Source of the DNA: Schistosoma mansoni
Lineage: Eukaryota > Platyhelminthes > Trematoda > Strigeidida > Schistosomatidae
Length of the DNA: 64,000 nucleotides
NCBI RefSeq assembly: GCF_000237925.1
Contig: NW_017386020.1
Coordinates: forward strand, 1,054,001-1,118,000
Reading direction: 5' to 3'
Position 1 is the first letter of the stretch. Each line of letters begins with the position of its first letter. The notes beneath the pieces are model-generated. The model was not told the origin of the DNA and ran no database searches. It saw nothing but the letters and a program-made list of their open reading frames with translations. The position numbers were made by a program, and so were the translations under genes. Positions 50,201-59,361 of the stretch are shown piece by piece.

Positions 50201-52652
50201 ATCCAACACAATCCAACAACAAAGAATAGTTAATCAATAATAATTAATAATATTAAAGATTCCCATTGTGAAAATTAGAACAACATATGTAAGCGAAAAA
50301 ACAATTGTTCGCTTACATATGTTGTTCTAATAATTAATAAGGATAGGGGAATATGTAACACGTATAACACCCTGTCACACTATTTACATGTCTCACTAAG
50401 CAAAACAACCAATCATTATCGTTCTCGCCCACAAATCAATATCCAAACACTAGTTTTACTGATAATTAAAGATTTTAAACATTAAAAGATCTGATTTTTC
50501 CTATCCATACTTAACACATCAAATCTTGAAAACATTTATTCCTCTAAAACAAGATGCACAAAGAAACATTTCATTTACTCTTGTGAAGGCAGATAAATTC
50601 AACTTGTAACCATGTCAATTCATTATCACATTTTTTTGAGTATTACCCTTTACGATTAAGTAGAGAACAGAGAACAATAATAAGGTTTATACTTACATAT
50701 TTATATATCATCAGTATTTTTTAGTTAATTAAGTTGATAGTATCTATTAAAAATGTATCATGAGTGAATTGAAGCTAGACCACCATGGAAAACTTGGAAG
50801 CACTGGAGTCCTACAATAGGACGAAACGGCCGTGTGTTCTTTCTAAGTAATTACAATTCAAACCTATGTCAAACAGAAATTTGTTGCAATATTTTACAAA
50901 TGATGATGAGAATCTCGTACCATGTCAAAATTTATAGTATTGAATAAAGCTGTTATCATTTACTCAGCAATCTACACTGGTGTAAGAGATCCCTCCCACT
51001 ACCTTCAAATAACTGATTTCGAAAACCAGAACATTTGATCAATAGAGAGAATCGTTTTTTTTATAAAAAACATTTTATTTATATACAACCAATGAACAAA
51101 AAACTGAACAGGTTTTACAGTTATTCACGAACCAATTATGGTGAGACATTTTTATCGGGCTTAATTATATTCTATACTATATCACATAACTTTGACTCTA
51201 CATAAGATTCAACCGAACGAACCACAGTTCTCACAACATCATAAAATAGTACCCAACACTTTTGTCCATTACTGTTAAGTCTCTAATTAATTGACAAGTG
51301 AAATAACTTGGTAATAAAATCTATTATCGAAGTGAACAAATCTGAATATACAAAAACCAATCATCTTAATTTGGATGATTTTGTTTATTAATCTCTTTTT
51401 ATTTGGGTTTTAGAAACAGAAGTTCAAGAAATGCTCTCTGAAGCTGATCAAGACGGAGATGGCAAAGTTACATATGAAGGTCAGAAGAAGTAGAAATATT
51501 TAAAAGTTTATTACTTTGTCATAAGCTCTTATTCAATACTTATTATTGTTCCTATCTGATGTGATGGAGGAAATTGAGATTTCCTCTTACGATCTCACCT
51601 TTTCAGAGATTATGTATTAGATACCAGATGATACGACCAGTACAACTCATAAGAATTGATACCAGATAATATGTAGTAGAATCACTAGACAGATCATTAT
51701 ACAATATAACTAAGACTTAGATACTTAAAGTACAATCAATGACTGATAACCAGATTGTGGACTGAAACTATGGTTTATTGGCATAAATTATAAGCAGTCA
51801 AAACTGCAGAAATCCAACTGAATTATTGCAAGTCAGAGAAATTTTTATTTCGTTTAAATGAATATATCCACCTTCACTCATTGGCCAATTAAATTTTGCT
51901 TTCTCCGACAGATCCATATAATCATAGTTGTGACAAAATATTTACATGACTAGCTATCATGATAGTCCGACAGTAAACCGAAGTAGATCAGTATTTAAAG
52001 GTGATGTGTATTAAATCACTGGTTCGTCTAGAACCTGGGTTGTTAACAGTTAATTGAAAACCGAATTTCTAAACCTTCGAAGAACTTTATTTCTTCTAAA
52101 CATCGTCTGTATTTAGTTACTTAGATTCATATAATTCAATAATGAATTACCCAGATGATTTTTGTACTGCCTTACATTTTCCAAATATCTCCATGACGTA
52201 ATAGTGAAGATCGAGTGATTTTATGGAATGGCTCCAGAACTTTGGCAGAGTTGTGTGTAATAGGTGTGGCATCCTAACCTCAATGATCCTGACTGATCTC
52301 TGACGGTAGTTCAGGATCGATGATTCCATCAGCCCAGTACCATTAATATTCGTCTTTAACAATAAAACGTATTCCTTTATGAACTTCTTCCTTTTTACAA
52401 ACGGTTCTTCGCTTCTTTTAACAAAGCAGATTGTTAAAGCGGGCTTTTTGTCAATATGGAGTACTACGTGCATTTCAAACTACATAACACTTAGCCAGTT
52501 GAATATACGATAGAGTACAATGTGAGCTTACTCCGTGTTTTGTTATTAGCTGAAGCCGAATTTTATTGTTTCTATTAATAACTAATTGTTTCTATTTCTA
52601 AATTCATTTTTCAGAGTTTGTTGCAATGCTTAAAGAAAATTCCTCTGAATGA
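32180..52652 (+). CDS. Calmodulin-like protein with four EF-hands
   Basis: Seven exons (32180-32242, 41456-41489, 44132-44275, 45692-45798, 49366-49435, 51414-51479, 52615-52652) splice in phase to a 173-residue protein. Four 12-residue calcium loops lie at residues 42-53 (DRDNDGTVSRQE), 78-89 (DMNGDGEMAFDE), 115-126 (DTDNDGYITASE) and 151-162 (DQDGDGKVTYEE). All have Asp/Asn at positions 1, 3 and 5, Gly at 6 and Glu at 12, so all four should bind calcium. Loop-to-loop spacing (25, 26 and 25 residues) equals that of calmodulin. It differs in a 22-residue longer, charged N-terminus, a divergent central linker and a C-terminus three residues longer. It is probably a calcium sensor in cytoplasm or flagellum, binding unknown targets. 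It is too diverged to be calmodulin itself. Exon structure is strongly supported; target and tissue are unknown. Confidence 0.93.
32327..32830 (-). repeat. Repeat C copy
   Basis: Minus-orientation copy starting 85 bases after the donor of calmodulin-like exon 1. Together with the plus copy at 30777 it forms an inverted pair around that exon. A (GA)n run lies at 32766-32780. Confidence 0.8.
33052..33250 (+). repeat. Compact fold-back family A element
   Basis: 5' arm CAAAAGGGGTTTTGTGGATATT up to TCAATTGAAG, then the B-box region TCGAATCTCACGAGGCGGG, the hammerhead and the 3' arm to ATCTCAACTATTGAAATC. Confidence 0.75.
33149..33194 (+). ncRNA. Hammerhead ribozyme, family A, nearly intact
   Basis: GCACTA, CTGAGGA, GTCCCACAATAGGAC, GAAAC, ACGGCCGT, GTC, CAGTGC. 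Core and stems II and III are intact; only the innermost stem I pair is a mismatch. Confidence 0.75.
33480..35680. other. Intron 1 of the calmodulin-like gene, mostly unassigned
   Basis: Contains an (AAT)n run at 34450 and a G/C-richer segment at 33480-33720 that may be an unlisted repeat. No exon signals that fit the phase. Confidence 0.4.
35690..36045 (+). repeat. Family A element, hammerhead decayed
   Basis: Full-length plus copy with distal part, tRNA-like GTGACCTAGAGGTTAAGCG and TTCGAATCCCGCG. The ribozyme region reads TTGATGA, GACAAAAC and GCC, so it is inactive. Confidence 0.7.
36398..36443 (-). ncRNA. Hammerhead ribozyme, family A, unit 1 of dimer
   Basis: Minus strand: GCATTA, CTGAGGA, GTCCCACAATAGAAC, GAAAC, ACGGTCGT, GTC, CAGTGC. 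The core is intact, stem I and stem II are weakened. Confidence 0.6.
36678..36725 (-). ncRNA. Hammerhead ribozyme, family A, unit 2 of dimer
   Basis: Minus strand: stem I CTCACTG/CAGTGAG (seven perfect pairs), CTGAGGA, stem II GTC/GAC with mismatched loop side, GAAAC, cleavage triplet ATC. Stem III is weak. Confidence 0.6.
37285..37710 (+). repeat. Pyrimidine-rich low-complexity stretch
   Basis: Long T/C runs (CTTTCCCCCTCCCCCC, CCTCCCCCTTTC and several T8-T10 runs) in intron 1 of the calmodulin-like gene. No gene signal. Confidence 0.7.
38680..38915 (-). repeat. Family A element, hammerhead decayed
   Basis: Tail arm GTTGAATTCATGAGTCGATC, decayed ribozyme (TTGAGAA on minus), tRNA-like AACTCGTAACCTTTAGACT, and distal TTAATGTCTAACTTCAATCG. 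Confidence 0.65.
39482..40030 (+). repeat. Repeat C copy
   Basis: Full-length plus copy from TGCCTCCAAATACCCTGG to an AAATAAATAAA end, in intron 1 of the calmodulin-like gene. Confidence 0.8.
41040..41165 (+). repeat. Repeat G fragment, diverged
   Basis: AATGTTGAGTTATTGGGATC and ATAATGTGGTCGATAG resemble the 49680 copy. In intron 1 of the calmodulin-like gene. Confidence 0.35.
41456..41489 (+). CDS. Calmodulin-like gene, exon 2 (residues 22-32)
   Basis: A 34-base micro-exon with acceptor TATCAACAG and donor GTAAGT at 41490. It encodes KDCHVTRKRIS and the first base of the Glu33 codon. It lies after a 9.2-kb intron. Confidence 0.8.
42640..42860 (-). repeat. Degenerate Smα-type SINE
   Basis: Weak but collinear match to the minus-orientation copies: AGAACTTTCGTTTTGAACT, GTACTTCAGAGTTGATTTTC, and GTTATTCACTTAGCTACTAC. 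Strongly decayed. Confidence 0.45.
43121..43449 (+). repeat. Fold-back family A element
   Basis: Both ends are inverted copies: TCAGAAGGGGTTTTGTGG at 43122 and CACAAAACCCCCTCCTGA at the right end. Between them lie the tRNA-like part (GGCTCAGTGGTCTAGTG, GAGTTCGAATCTCTCGAGG) and a hammerhead. Confidence 0.85.
43314..43359 (+). ncRNA. Hammerhead ribozyme, family A, weakened stems
   Basis: GCACTG, CTGAGGA, GCCCCATGATAGGAC, GAAAC, ACGGCCGT, GTC, TAATGC. Core intact; one mismatch in stem II and one mismatch plus a G-U pair in stem I. Confidence 0.65.
44132..44275 (+). CDS. Calmodulin-like gene, exon 3 (EF-hand 1, start of EF-hand 2)
   Basis: Acceptor TTTTATAG and donor GTAAG. It encodes the entering helix LREIFRFI, loop 1 and the first residues (DMN) of loop 2, ending with the first base of Gly81. 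Confidence 0.93.
45238..45580. repeat. Palindromic Smα-type element
   Basis: Arms 45241-45304 and 45405-45468 are inverted copies of each other with few mismatches, around a tRNA-like centre of about 100 bases (GGGACTCGAACCCAGTACC on +). Each arm holds part of a hammerhead: the minus-strand one has CTGAAGA but TAAAC instead of GAAAC; the plus-strand one lacks the CTGA part. Confidence 0.75.
45692..45798 (+). CDS. Calmodulin-like gene, exon 4 (end of EF-hand 2, linker)
   Basis: Acceptor CTTATATAG and donor GTAACT at 45799. It completes loop 2 (GDGEMAFDE), then the exiting helix FVRLL, the linker SNESDAHEEVSATREAFEVF, and D115-T116 of loop 3. Confidence 0.93.
45870..46345. repeat. Rearranged family A element with two ribozyme regions
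   Basis: A minus-orientation unit (45878-46215; core decayed to TTGAGGC) is followed directly by a plus-orientation ribozyme and tail (46220-46345). Terminal arms ATCATGAACCGGTTGATG and CATCAACCGGTCCATGAT are inverted. Confidence 0.75.
46225..46264 (+). ncRNA. Partial hammerhead, family A, with paired stem III change
   Basis: CTGAGGA, GTCCCATAGTAGGAC, GAAAC, stem III ACAGCTGT (still self-complementary), GTC. The 5' half of stem I is replaced by unrelated sequence. Confidence 0.55.
46735..47045. repeat. Repeat E copy
   Basis: Partner of 2215-2520 (AACCATACAGTTAACAGTT, ACTATTCCTTCTACAAATATC, TATACTACTTATGTGGATAT). A shorter, more diverged relative may lie at 38150-38370. In intron 4 of the calmodulin-like gene. 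Confidence 0.6.
47585..47701. repeat. Dispersed repeat at the left edge of the gap
   Basis: GAGTTTTGTTCTCTGAGCTG, ATCGTCCTTCTGAACACTTC and GAAGTTTGTGCTGATGATGT match the 12395 and 22310 segments. A repeat edge probably caused the gap. Confidence 0.55.
47702..47901. other. Assembly gap, 200 N
   Basis: Exactly 200 N, a conventional gap length, so the true size is unknown. It falls in intron 4 of the calmodulin-like gene and does not interrupt a recognised exon. Confidence 0.99.
48960..49330. repeat. Degenerate palindromic Smα-type element
   Basis: Same layout as the element at 45238: GATGGATAGTGGCTAG near 48970 and its inverted GATAGCCACTATCCATC near 49205, with decayed hammerhead halves. Lies just upstream of calmodulin-like exon 5. 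Confidence 0.65.
49366..49435 (+). CDS. Calmodulin-like gene, exon 5 (EF-hand 3)
   Basis: Acceptor ATTTACAG and donor GTAGGT at 49436. It encodes DNDGYITASELRQVMTRVGH then SCS and the first base of Glu140. The 3.6-kb intron before it contains the assembly gap. Confidence 0.93.
49494..49627 (+). repeat. 5'-truncated family A element
   Basis: Begins at the hammerhead core (CTGAGGA at 49497), with GAAAC, ACGGCTGT, GTC, CAGTGC, and the complete tail to CACAAAACCCCCTTCTG. It lies 58 bases downstream of calmodulin-like exon 5. Confidence 0.75.
49680..49835 (+). repeat. Repeat G copy
   Basis: Inverted partner of 29580-29770: GTCACATTGCAACTTGGTCG, ATAGAATTCGATCTGC and TTACCCAGTGATCAATCG. Confidence 0.55.
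50275..50330. other. Perfect 23-bp hairpin in intron 5
   Basis: Arms 50275-50297 and 50308-50330 are exact inverted copies (right arm TTCGCTTACATATGTTGTTC then TAA) around a 10-base loop. No repeat family in the window explains it. Confidence 0.8.
50757..50836. repeat. Minimal fold-back family A fragment
   Basis: Tail arm TGAATTGAAGCTAGACCACC to GGAAGCACTGGA, then GTCCTACAATAGGACGAAAC and GGCCGT. The arm is joined directly to stem II of the ribozyme. Confidence 0.6.
51414..51479 (+). CDS. Calmodulin-like gene, exon 6 (EF-hand 4)
   Basis: Acceptor GGGTTTTAG and a weaker donor GTCAGA at 51480. It encodes TEVQEMLSEADQDGDGKVTY plus E and a split codon. The phase (1 to 1) fits both neighbours. 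Confidence 0.9.
52615..52652 (+). CDS. Calmodulin-like gene, terminal exon
   Basis: Acceptor CATTTTTCAG. It encodes EFVAMLKENSSE and TGA at 52650. EFVAML is the usual last EF-hand helix of the calmodulin family. Confidence 0.92.
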
Positions 52653-52740
52653 AAATTTATTTCTACCATCACTAATGTTCAACTTCATTTTGGCTGTTTC
52701 CTGGAGTATATTTTTTGTAGCTCAGTCTATATGAATATAT

Positions 52741-52746
52741 ATTAAA
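52741..52746 (+). terminator. Likely poly(A) signal of the calmodulin-like gene
   Basis: ATTAAA, a common variant signal, 88 bases after the stop. A canonical AATAAA occurs only at about 53379, so a longer 3' UTR is also possible. Confidence 0.4.
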
Positions 52747-52999
52747 ATATATCTACATAAATATATACTCATATATACAAGACTTCAGTTTGCATTCATT
52801 GTTCAGTGGTGATATAGTCTACAATGATCATTCTATATTCTTTTGGACCTACAAACTGAAATTAACTGTATGTTAATGAGTGTCTTCGCTGAAACTCGAA
52901 CCCAGCGCACACTATATCAAACTAAAGAGTATTGTCTTTTATACCGATAAGTTACGACGTTAGCTGCTTTTCAAACGTGATAAATAATTCATAAAGCTC

Positions 53000-55900
53000 A
53001 TAATGTTCGATATGAAGTATGTTATGCACTGAATTAATTAGTCTCTAGTCGGTATGCGAAATCACTATGCTAACCTTTGATATCGCACATAAATATTGAT
53101 AATGTGAATTTAGAAATGTGATTGAAACATTTTGGTATTTTAAAAAGATTTCCGTATTCATGTCTAAATTCTTTAGGACGATAATAGGGATAATTTATCT
53201 TTCAGAAGCCTTCCTACTTTATCCTTGTTCACTCACTAGACGTTGACAGCAATCAAAGCCAATGCATCATGAAATAATGACCGAATGAACATCGATCTAT
53301 CTGAGTACGTTGCAATTTCTGGTATGTGTTCGAAACCGTCCCATAAAAATATTTGTACACATTTTCTGCTAATGATGCAATAAAAAGAGTGAGATTATTA
53401 TCAAAAAAAACTTAATCTGAGGTACTGAGATCATGAAATTCGTTAAAGTGGGTTTTTTATATTCTGAAGAGGCTTAACGATTGGTCTCTCGTATGCTCAC
53501 CTATAGGGTAAAGCTAAATATTTACTGAAGATGCGCGCAGAAAAGTGTGTGTAGAACGAAAAGTGAAAAGAATATTTGAAGTTCTGACCTGATGATTCAC
53601 TTATCGCATAAAGTGAGTGCTCGAGTTTGATAAAAGTTTAAACAGGAGAACAATTTGGTTGTGCAGAACGTTCATCATTGACTCAATCCTGTCATTATTA
53701 TCAACATTTTTCAGTTTATAGTGGTCTCGTAGAGGATAATCAGAATTGGAATAATATCTAATTGTGGAACCTCTTAAGATGTTAAATTGTTACCGTAAGA
53801 AAATAGAGTGTTTGTAAATGTCAAAATGCCCTACGCCAGAGTTTTGTAGGCCACTGACTGCCCAGCTTTATTGCATTGCTAGTGTTTCTGATTTCTCCTC
53901 CAGTTTAATGGAGTATATTTAGCATGGAAGTATCTTTCATGTCAAAATTAATTTTCACTTTTTTTTAGTTAAATCAAGGATGTTAAATGTATTTGGTCTT
54001 TATGGGTAATTAGTTGGAAGGGTAACGAGCAAGCTGAACAGAAATTCAGCATTCCTAAGTGCATTAGTGCGGAAAGACATTAAAGATTCATATAGGAATA
54101 TAGTTAGGCTGATTCGTAGCACTGCGCTTCCAGTGGAAACGGTGTAAGAAAGCATATAAAGAATCTTATAGCCAACCTAGATCCGCTGCTGTATGGTCTG
54201 AAGCTTAACCTGCTTAAATCTCAAATAGTAAAATTCCGCAGATATACGTAATCAAAGCGCTGGCAAGTCTGAAAAGTAAAACTGACAGTAACCAGCTCAG
54301 AGATATTAAGTTGTTCCCAATGGGCTACAGAAAGAAAGAGAGCTGAACCTGCCATGATTTAAAACATATCGAATAGTTCTGACAGTCAAACTAGTGGTTC
54401 ATCACCGTAATCTATTGGGTGACTTTCATAGGGCCAATAACAGACAAACAACCGAAGGAAGTTCCATTACCTAAAACTGGGACATGTTCCAAAAGAAACT
54501 CAATTCCAGACTCCTCAACTGTGTAAGTCAATCCCTAAAATAAATACTTCCGTAAGTCTTCGACATCGATGCTGACCTCATTAGTTTGGCTGAACATACC
54601 CTGACAGAAGGCGATCGGTCACGCATCAGCACCAGACCACAATTGGGTACACAGTGCTACGTATCCTATGCAACCACTAGCCAGCTTATATCAAACGCTC
54701 CACAACAAATTGACAACCTTTGAATCCACTCATTCACGAATTTTGATTTGACTGCAGTTGTATTTTTTCATCATAAAGGTGTTACGGTCAAAGGCCTCGT
54801 TCAACCCTGAATATCTGTATCATCTTCAACTTCAACCCTATCGGTTCAAACGAATACTAAACGAACAGACTGGCTATCTTCTGCCAGCAGGGTCACTAAG
54901 TGTTAGTGTACAACTACGGTCTAGTTCGGTATTCGTGGAACTCCAATAATAGACCTAACCCTAGATTTGTAGATTTGTCATAATGTGACTACCTAATCTA
55001 TAAGATTTTAAGTGGAAGTCACATCATTGTCTATAATGATTCTTCGTATAATAATGAGCAAGGTGATGTTCGGTACTATGAAAGAAACATTTTAGCTGGG
55101 GGTAGAATGATATATTTAATGTGGAAAGGTATGTGTTACACAAAATGACCACCCCTGTAAGGCTGAGCTAAACCATGCTAATTAATTGTTCTCACCTTCA
55201 AAATTACCGACCTCCAGCAAGTGTTACACGTGAGATGCGAATCCCCCCCCAGAAATTATACTCTTACCTTCGAATATCGTGTAAATAGGGACCAATAGTG
55301 CTACACTACTCTCCAATACCAAATCGAGTGAGGTTGTCATACCCCGGAGGTTACCAAAAGAATAATGCGAATCCCTTGGATAATGATAAACTGAACGATA
55401 AATAAAAAAGAAGTCAGCAGCAACCGATCGAGAAATATATGCAGTATTTTCAAAAACGTTCGGTTTATTTATTAACACGAGCAAAATAAAGATGTACCTA
55501 GAGATAGTTTGAGTACCAAGAAAAGTGGGATTATCATTATGGAGAATGATTTAGTACAGAGATATTTTAACAATTCACGTTAAGATGTGTAGCAATCATT
55601 GTTGGTTGAGAACTTAACAAGTTTGGGATAATGTAAGGATCGATTTGTTTGACCTTGAGTGGTTGTATGGTTTTGAAATCCACTGAGCTTATGTGTCACA
55701 AATATACGTGACATGATGTTGTAAGATGCTTTCGGTTAAATTATTCGTCAAATGATGATAAACGGTGAGCGACACCCATGTGATCACTAGGGAGAGCATA
55801 AGTCGTAACCAAGGGGAGTACACTCCCAACTTATATCAATAGTAATGGTATGAAACTTAGTATTGAAGTAAATTCGACTGTGGTGTTTTCGCTTTTAGGA

Positions 55901-56400
55901 TTTTCTCTACTGCTAATACTGATGACTTACATGAATGGGTGTATCACTAAACCTCCGATTAGACGGAAAATGTTTTAAAATATTTACTGAATAAATAACC
56001 GATAGAGTAAAAGATTGAAATCATCGATAATAGTGAAGATAACTACGAAAACACAACACTATTTAATAATTGTAACAAGTCAATATGTTGACCGACTTTG
56101 GTAACAATTTCATCAATTATATCGAGCATATTACGTGATTCTCAAGTCATGACAATGTTTTATAACGATATCCTGAAACCATTATGAATAACTAGTTATA
56201 GTGTTGATCGGGGGTTAGCTGGTGGGAAATAGACATTGTTGTTTTAGGTGATTCTAAAATATTAGACGTTTGTGTGATTATGTTACAAATTGCAGTCCAG
56301 AAATATTTGTATATTTAGATATTGTACCAGTGCAGTACGGTAATATTTTAATTCAGTGACTTTATTATCTTAACTATGTTAAACGTGTAGGTGGATGTGA
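53000..56400. other. Intergenic between calmodulin-like gene and retroelement fossil
   Basis: The part 53960-54960 is less AT-rich and reads as decayed coding-like sequence (LDPLLYGLKLNLLKSQIVKF on + near 54180), perhaps an unidentified transposable element. The rest shows nothing. Confidence 0.4.
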
Positions 56401-56414
56401 TGTTTAAGAGTACT

Positions 56415-56570
56415 TGAATTGTAGTATAAACTAGTAATCCCAGAAACAACGCAATTTACCCAGGAAGTATTAGATGGACACAAACGAATGAGCTGTATTT
56501 GGAATTCAAAATCAAAACAGTCATCAATAAAAGGAAATCACTGGTTCATTCAAACACCATATCCACCACA
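56415..56570 (+). repeat. Direct repeat F, left copy
   Basis: About 155 bases resembling 58557-58715: AGTATAAACTAGTAATCCCA, CAGGAAGTATTAGATG, ACAGTCATCAATA. It lies just outside the gag-like remnant. Confidence 0.65.
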
Positions 56571-58210
56571 GCTTAAATTGGAGTGTAAGTGTATGTAAAC
56601 GATTGTACGTCTTCTTCATTTTACGTCTGTCCGACAGTGTATTGGATATGGACTCTGTATTATCTAAAATGCACACGTTAGTATTAAAATTAACAACCGA
56701 AATTGGAACAGACTCACCTGGGTTCTGGAATTGTATACAATCACTGATATCTAGAATTCGCATCATAGACTTTCCAACACTATCCTTCCCCACGAAACAA
56801 TGTAGGGTCTTTATGTCGCAATGTTATAACCAATATGACATTCCCAATTCGTATTATCTTCTCAAATCTCACGCTTCGATTATTATATGTGAGTATTTGG
56901 GGATACACACTGATATATAACTTGACGTATTCCATCATGTGACTTTGACTTGAATAAAGATTATGATCCATATTCTTTTTGTTATTCATATTAGAATACA
57001 CAGATAGATATGCATTGATATGTGTAATTAACACGTGTTATTCATCTAGGCTTAGTTCACCTGCAAAACAATCAAATGGAAAACATGCGTCTGCCTCATA
57101 CTCATTAAGATAATCTTGGACTTGATTTGGATTCCCTGTCTGTGCAAACTTCACATCCGGGCAAACTGATTCTCTGATTGCTTCTAGAAAACTTGCCGTT
57201 CCCTCAGATTCATCATGCCACTGACTAAGGATTCTACTCAACAACATCAGATACAATAACCTCAGAAATGTGACTAGAATTCGACTCATTCGGAACATAT
57301 TTGCTACATTCATTAGGGATATCTATAGAGTGAGGACCACTGACACTCGATATGATATTGGAATTTGATTTTTTGAAATATTTCCCTACAATTTATTAGG
57401 AGTTTCATTAGAGAATAATGGATCATCAGAAAAATCAGCATCTACCAAAACTGGATCCAGTTTTTGATCATAATTTGACTCATTCAATACATCATTCTCA
57501 GAGTTGTAAGAAATTTCATCCGAAATATGTGAATCATTATGATAAACTATATCTGGTACAATAGCATGAGAAATCTGATAAGAAGTTGGTTGATTGGAAA
57601 CTTTTGTCTCACAATGGTTCTGAGTTTTATTCAACTCTGGACTGTTATGTGACATTATACCGCTCCTAGAAGTCTTGGATTAAGATACGTGATCATTGGG
57701 AACATCCAACTTAATAGGATCACAATCGCAGATTTTAGCCTCGGTTTCAGCGAAATGAACCATGGTATAATAAAATGACTGAATTTGTCAAGTTTTACCA
57801 CATTTAAAGCATTTAGAATTACGAAATACACATGAATTACGTGGGTGAAACCTGCCACAGAACAAGCATTTACCAAACTCGTGCTCATCTTTGTGAACTG
57901 TTTCACAACTCAATTAATTGTTATCTGAATAACTTTCATTACGTAGTAGACTGCGGCGACGTAGTAAAGTAGTGGGATTCCTGATGTTCTGGCTATTCAT
58001 TTCATCGAATTTCCTCCTCTACCGCATTCGAAATTTGTGTACTTTACATGGTCCTACAGTGGTTGCTTGAGAGTTGCATAAGGAAGTGAAATCTGTTTGT
58101 CTGGAAATGCCAAAGTCTTTATTTGGCTGTATACTTCTTTTCTGATGAACGCAAAGAAATATCGCTTGTTTTAATGCGCCTGATCCAGAGAGGCTCTAAC
58201 TGGAGTTATT
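56520..58210 (-). mobile_element. LTR retrotransposon fossil, gag region (Ty3/gypsy-like, schistosome type)
   Basis: Minus-strand frames match the gag-like part of schistosome LTR retrotransposons: a zinc-knuckle region near 57800-57870 and the following acidic, Asn/Ser-rich region with MSHNSPELNKTQNHCE. The element is broken in several places and incomplete; no reverse transcriptase or integrase is recognised nearby. Direct repeats of about 155 bases lie on both sides (56415 and 58557). Assignment to a named family is tentative. Confidence 0.6.
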
Positions 58211-58556
58211 GACGTCTGTAGTGGCAATCCTTGTCGTCGGAGCACTATAAAACATCCTCAGTGAATCGCATTCCCCAACTAATGTGCAACTACTTTCGTT
58301 TAATGTCTGTATTAAATACCATACCCAAACAAATTTCTTGGAGTTCTTCAAAAGGAAAGTTGATATATCCTATAGACTCAGAACAGATTGTTATATCAGT
58401 CTGTTTTTACTCCTGTAGATCACCAACATAGGTGGTCTGTGCCGAGGATTGAGGGTCTATTTGGACGGGAATGCTGTGACCCCCCAGCCCACATCCACGT
58501 CACACCTCACGTTTAATATATGACGTGGATTACTATGATAATCAGAAGTATTTGAA

Positions 58557-58715
58557 TTTTAGTATAAACTAGTAATCCCAGGGATAACGCAATTTAATCA
58601 AGAAGTATTAGATGAGCACAAACGAATGTATTGTATTTGGAATTCATAATCACAACAGTCATCAATACCAAGAAGTCATTGATTTATTTAAACATCACAA
58701 TTACCCTTACGTCAT
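58557..58715 (+). repeat. Direct repeat F, right copy
   Basis: Partner of 56415-56570, same orientation, about 2.1 kb apart. Could be old terminal repeats of the retroelement fossil or a separate dispersed repeat. Confidence 0.65.
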
Positions 58716-59034
58716 ATTCAGACTCTATAGCTACCTCCACAAATATAAAGCACGAACACCATCATTACATAAATATATCAGCAAGATTAAGCACAAGGAA
58801 CAGAGTGTGTCCACTGCAACACCAATCACTCCGCAGAGTGAATCTGGTTGATATGCGTTGGTTGCACATGACCTTGGTTTGAATCAACAAAACGTTTGAT
58901 ATTCAGTGATCCAACTGTCGGATGATTTTGCCAGGGTCCAGTGAGATCTCACTGATCCAAAACTTCTTTTATGTCAACCTATTTAGTACACCTAGGCAAC
59001 TACCCGGAGGCGTTGACTATCTGTTGCTCGTCAG

Positions 59035-59223
59035 ATAGAAGATTTTCTGTACCAAGTCAAACTATTACCAAATATCCAGAAACTTAAAGAAACAACGAGA
59101 AGCGAGAGCAAAGAAATTAATCGGTATAAACAAGCTCATGACAATGATACTGGATTTGAACCATTTGAACTACTGTATCTAAATGACGTTAAAAACATTA
59201 TTGATAATGACCAAAGAATCTAG
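59035..59223 (+). CDS. Possible terminal exon of an unidentified gene
   Basis: After a plausible acceptor (TTGCTCGTCAG) one frame is open for 62 codons to TAG at 59221. The peptide starts IEDFLYQVKLLPNIQKLKE and continues with charged, helix-like sequence and FEPFELLYLNDVKN. Composition looks coding rather than random AT-rich translation, and there is no start codon. The stop lies 138 bases before the ORMDL start codon on the same strand. I found no upstream partner exon and do not recognise the family. A repeat-derived fragment remains possible. Confidence 0.35.
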   Translation: MEDFLYQVKLLPNIQKLKETTRSESKEINRYKQAHDNDTGFEPFELLYLNDVKNIIDNDQRI

Positions 59224-59361
59224 AAACACTTCCTAATATCAGCGAGTAAACGCTACGAAATCAACTTCATTACATTAGCTCGTTACTAAGATATAGTACA
59301 TTGGCTTAAAAGAAGCGGGTCATGTGTCCTTCTAAGGCCCCGCCAAGTTCAACTATCTGAG

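Noticed and set aside
52147-52473. 108-codon minus-strand frame in intron 6 of the calmodulin-like gene
   Set aside because: No recognisable motifs, no splice partners and antisense to a clear gene. Probably chance or an unrecognised old repeat.
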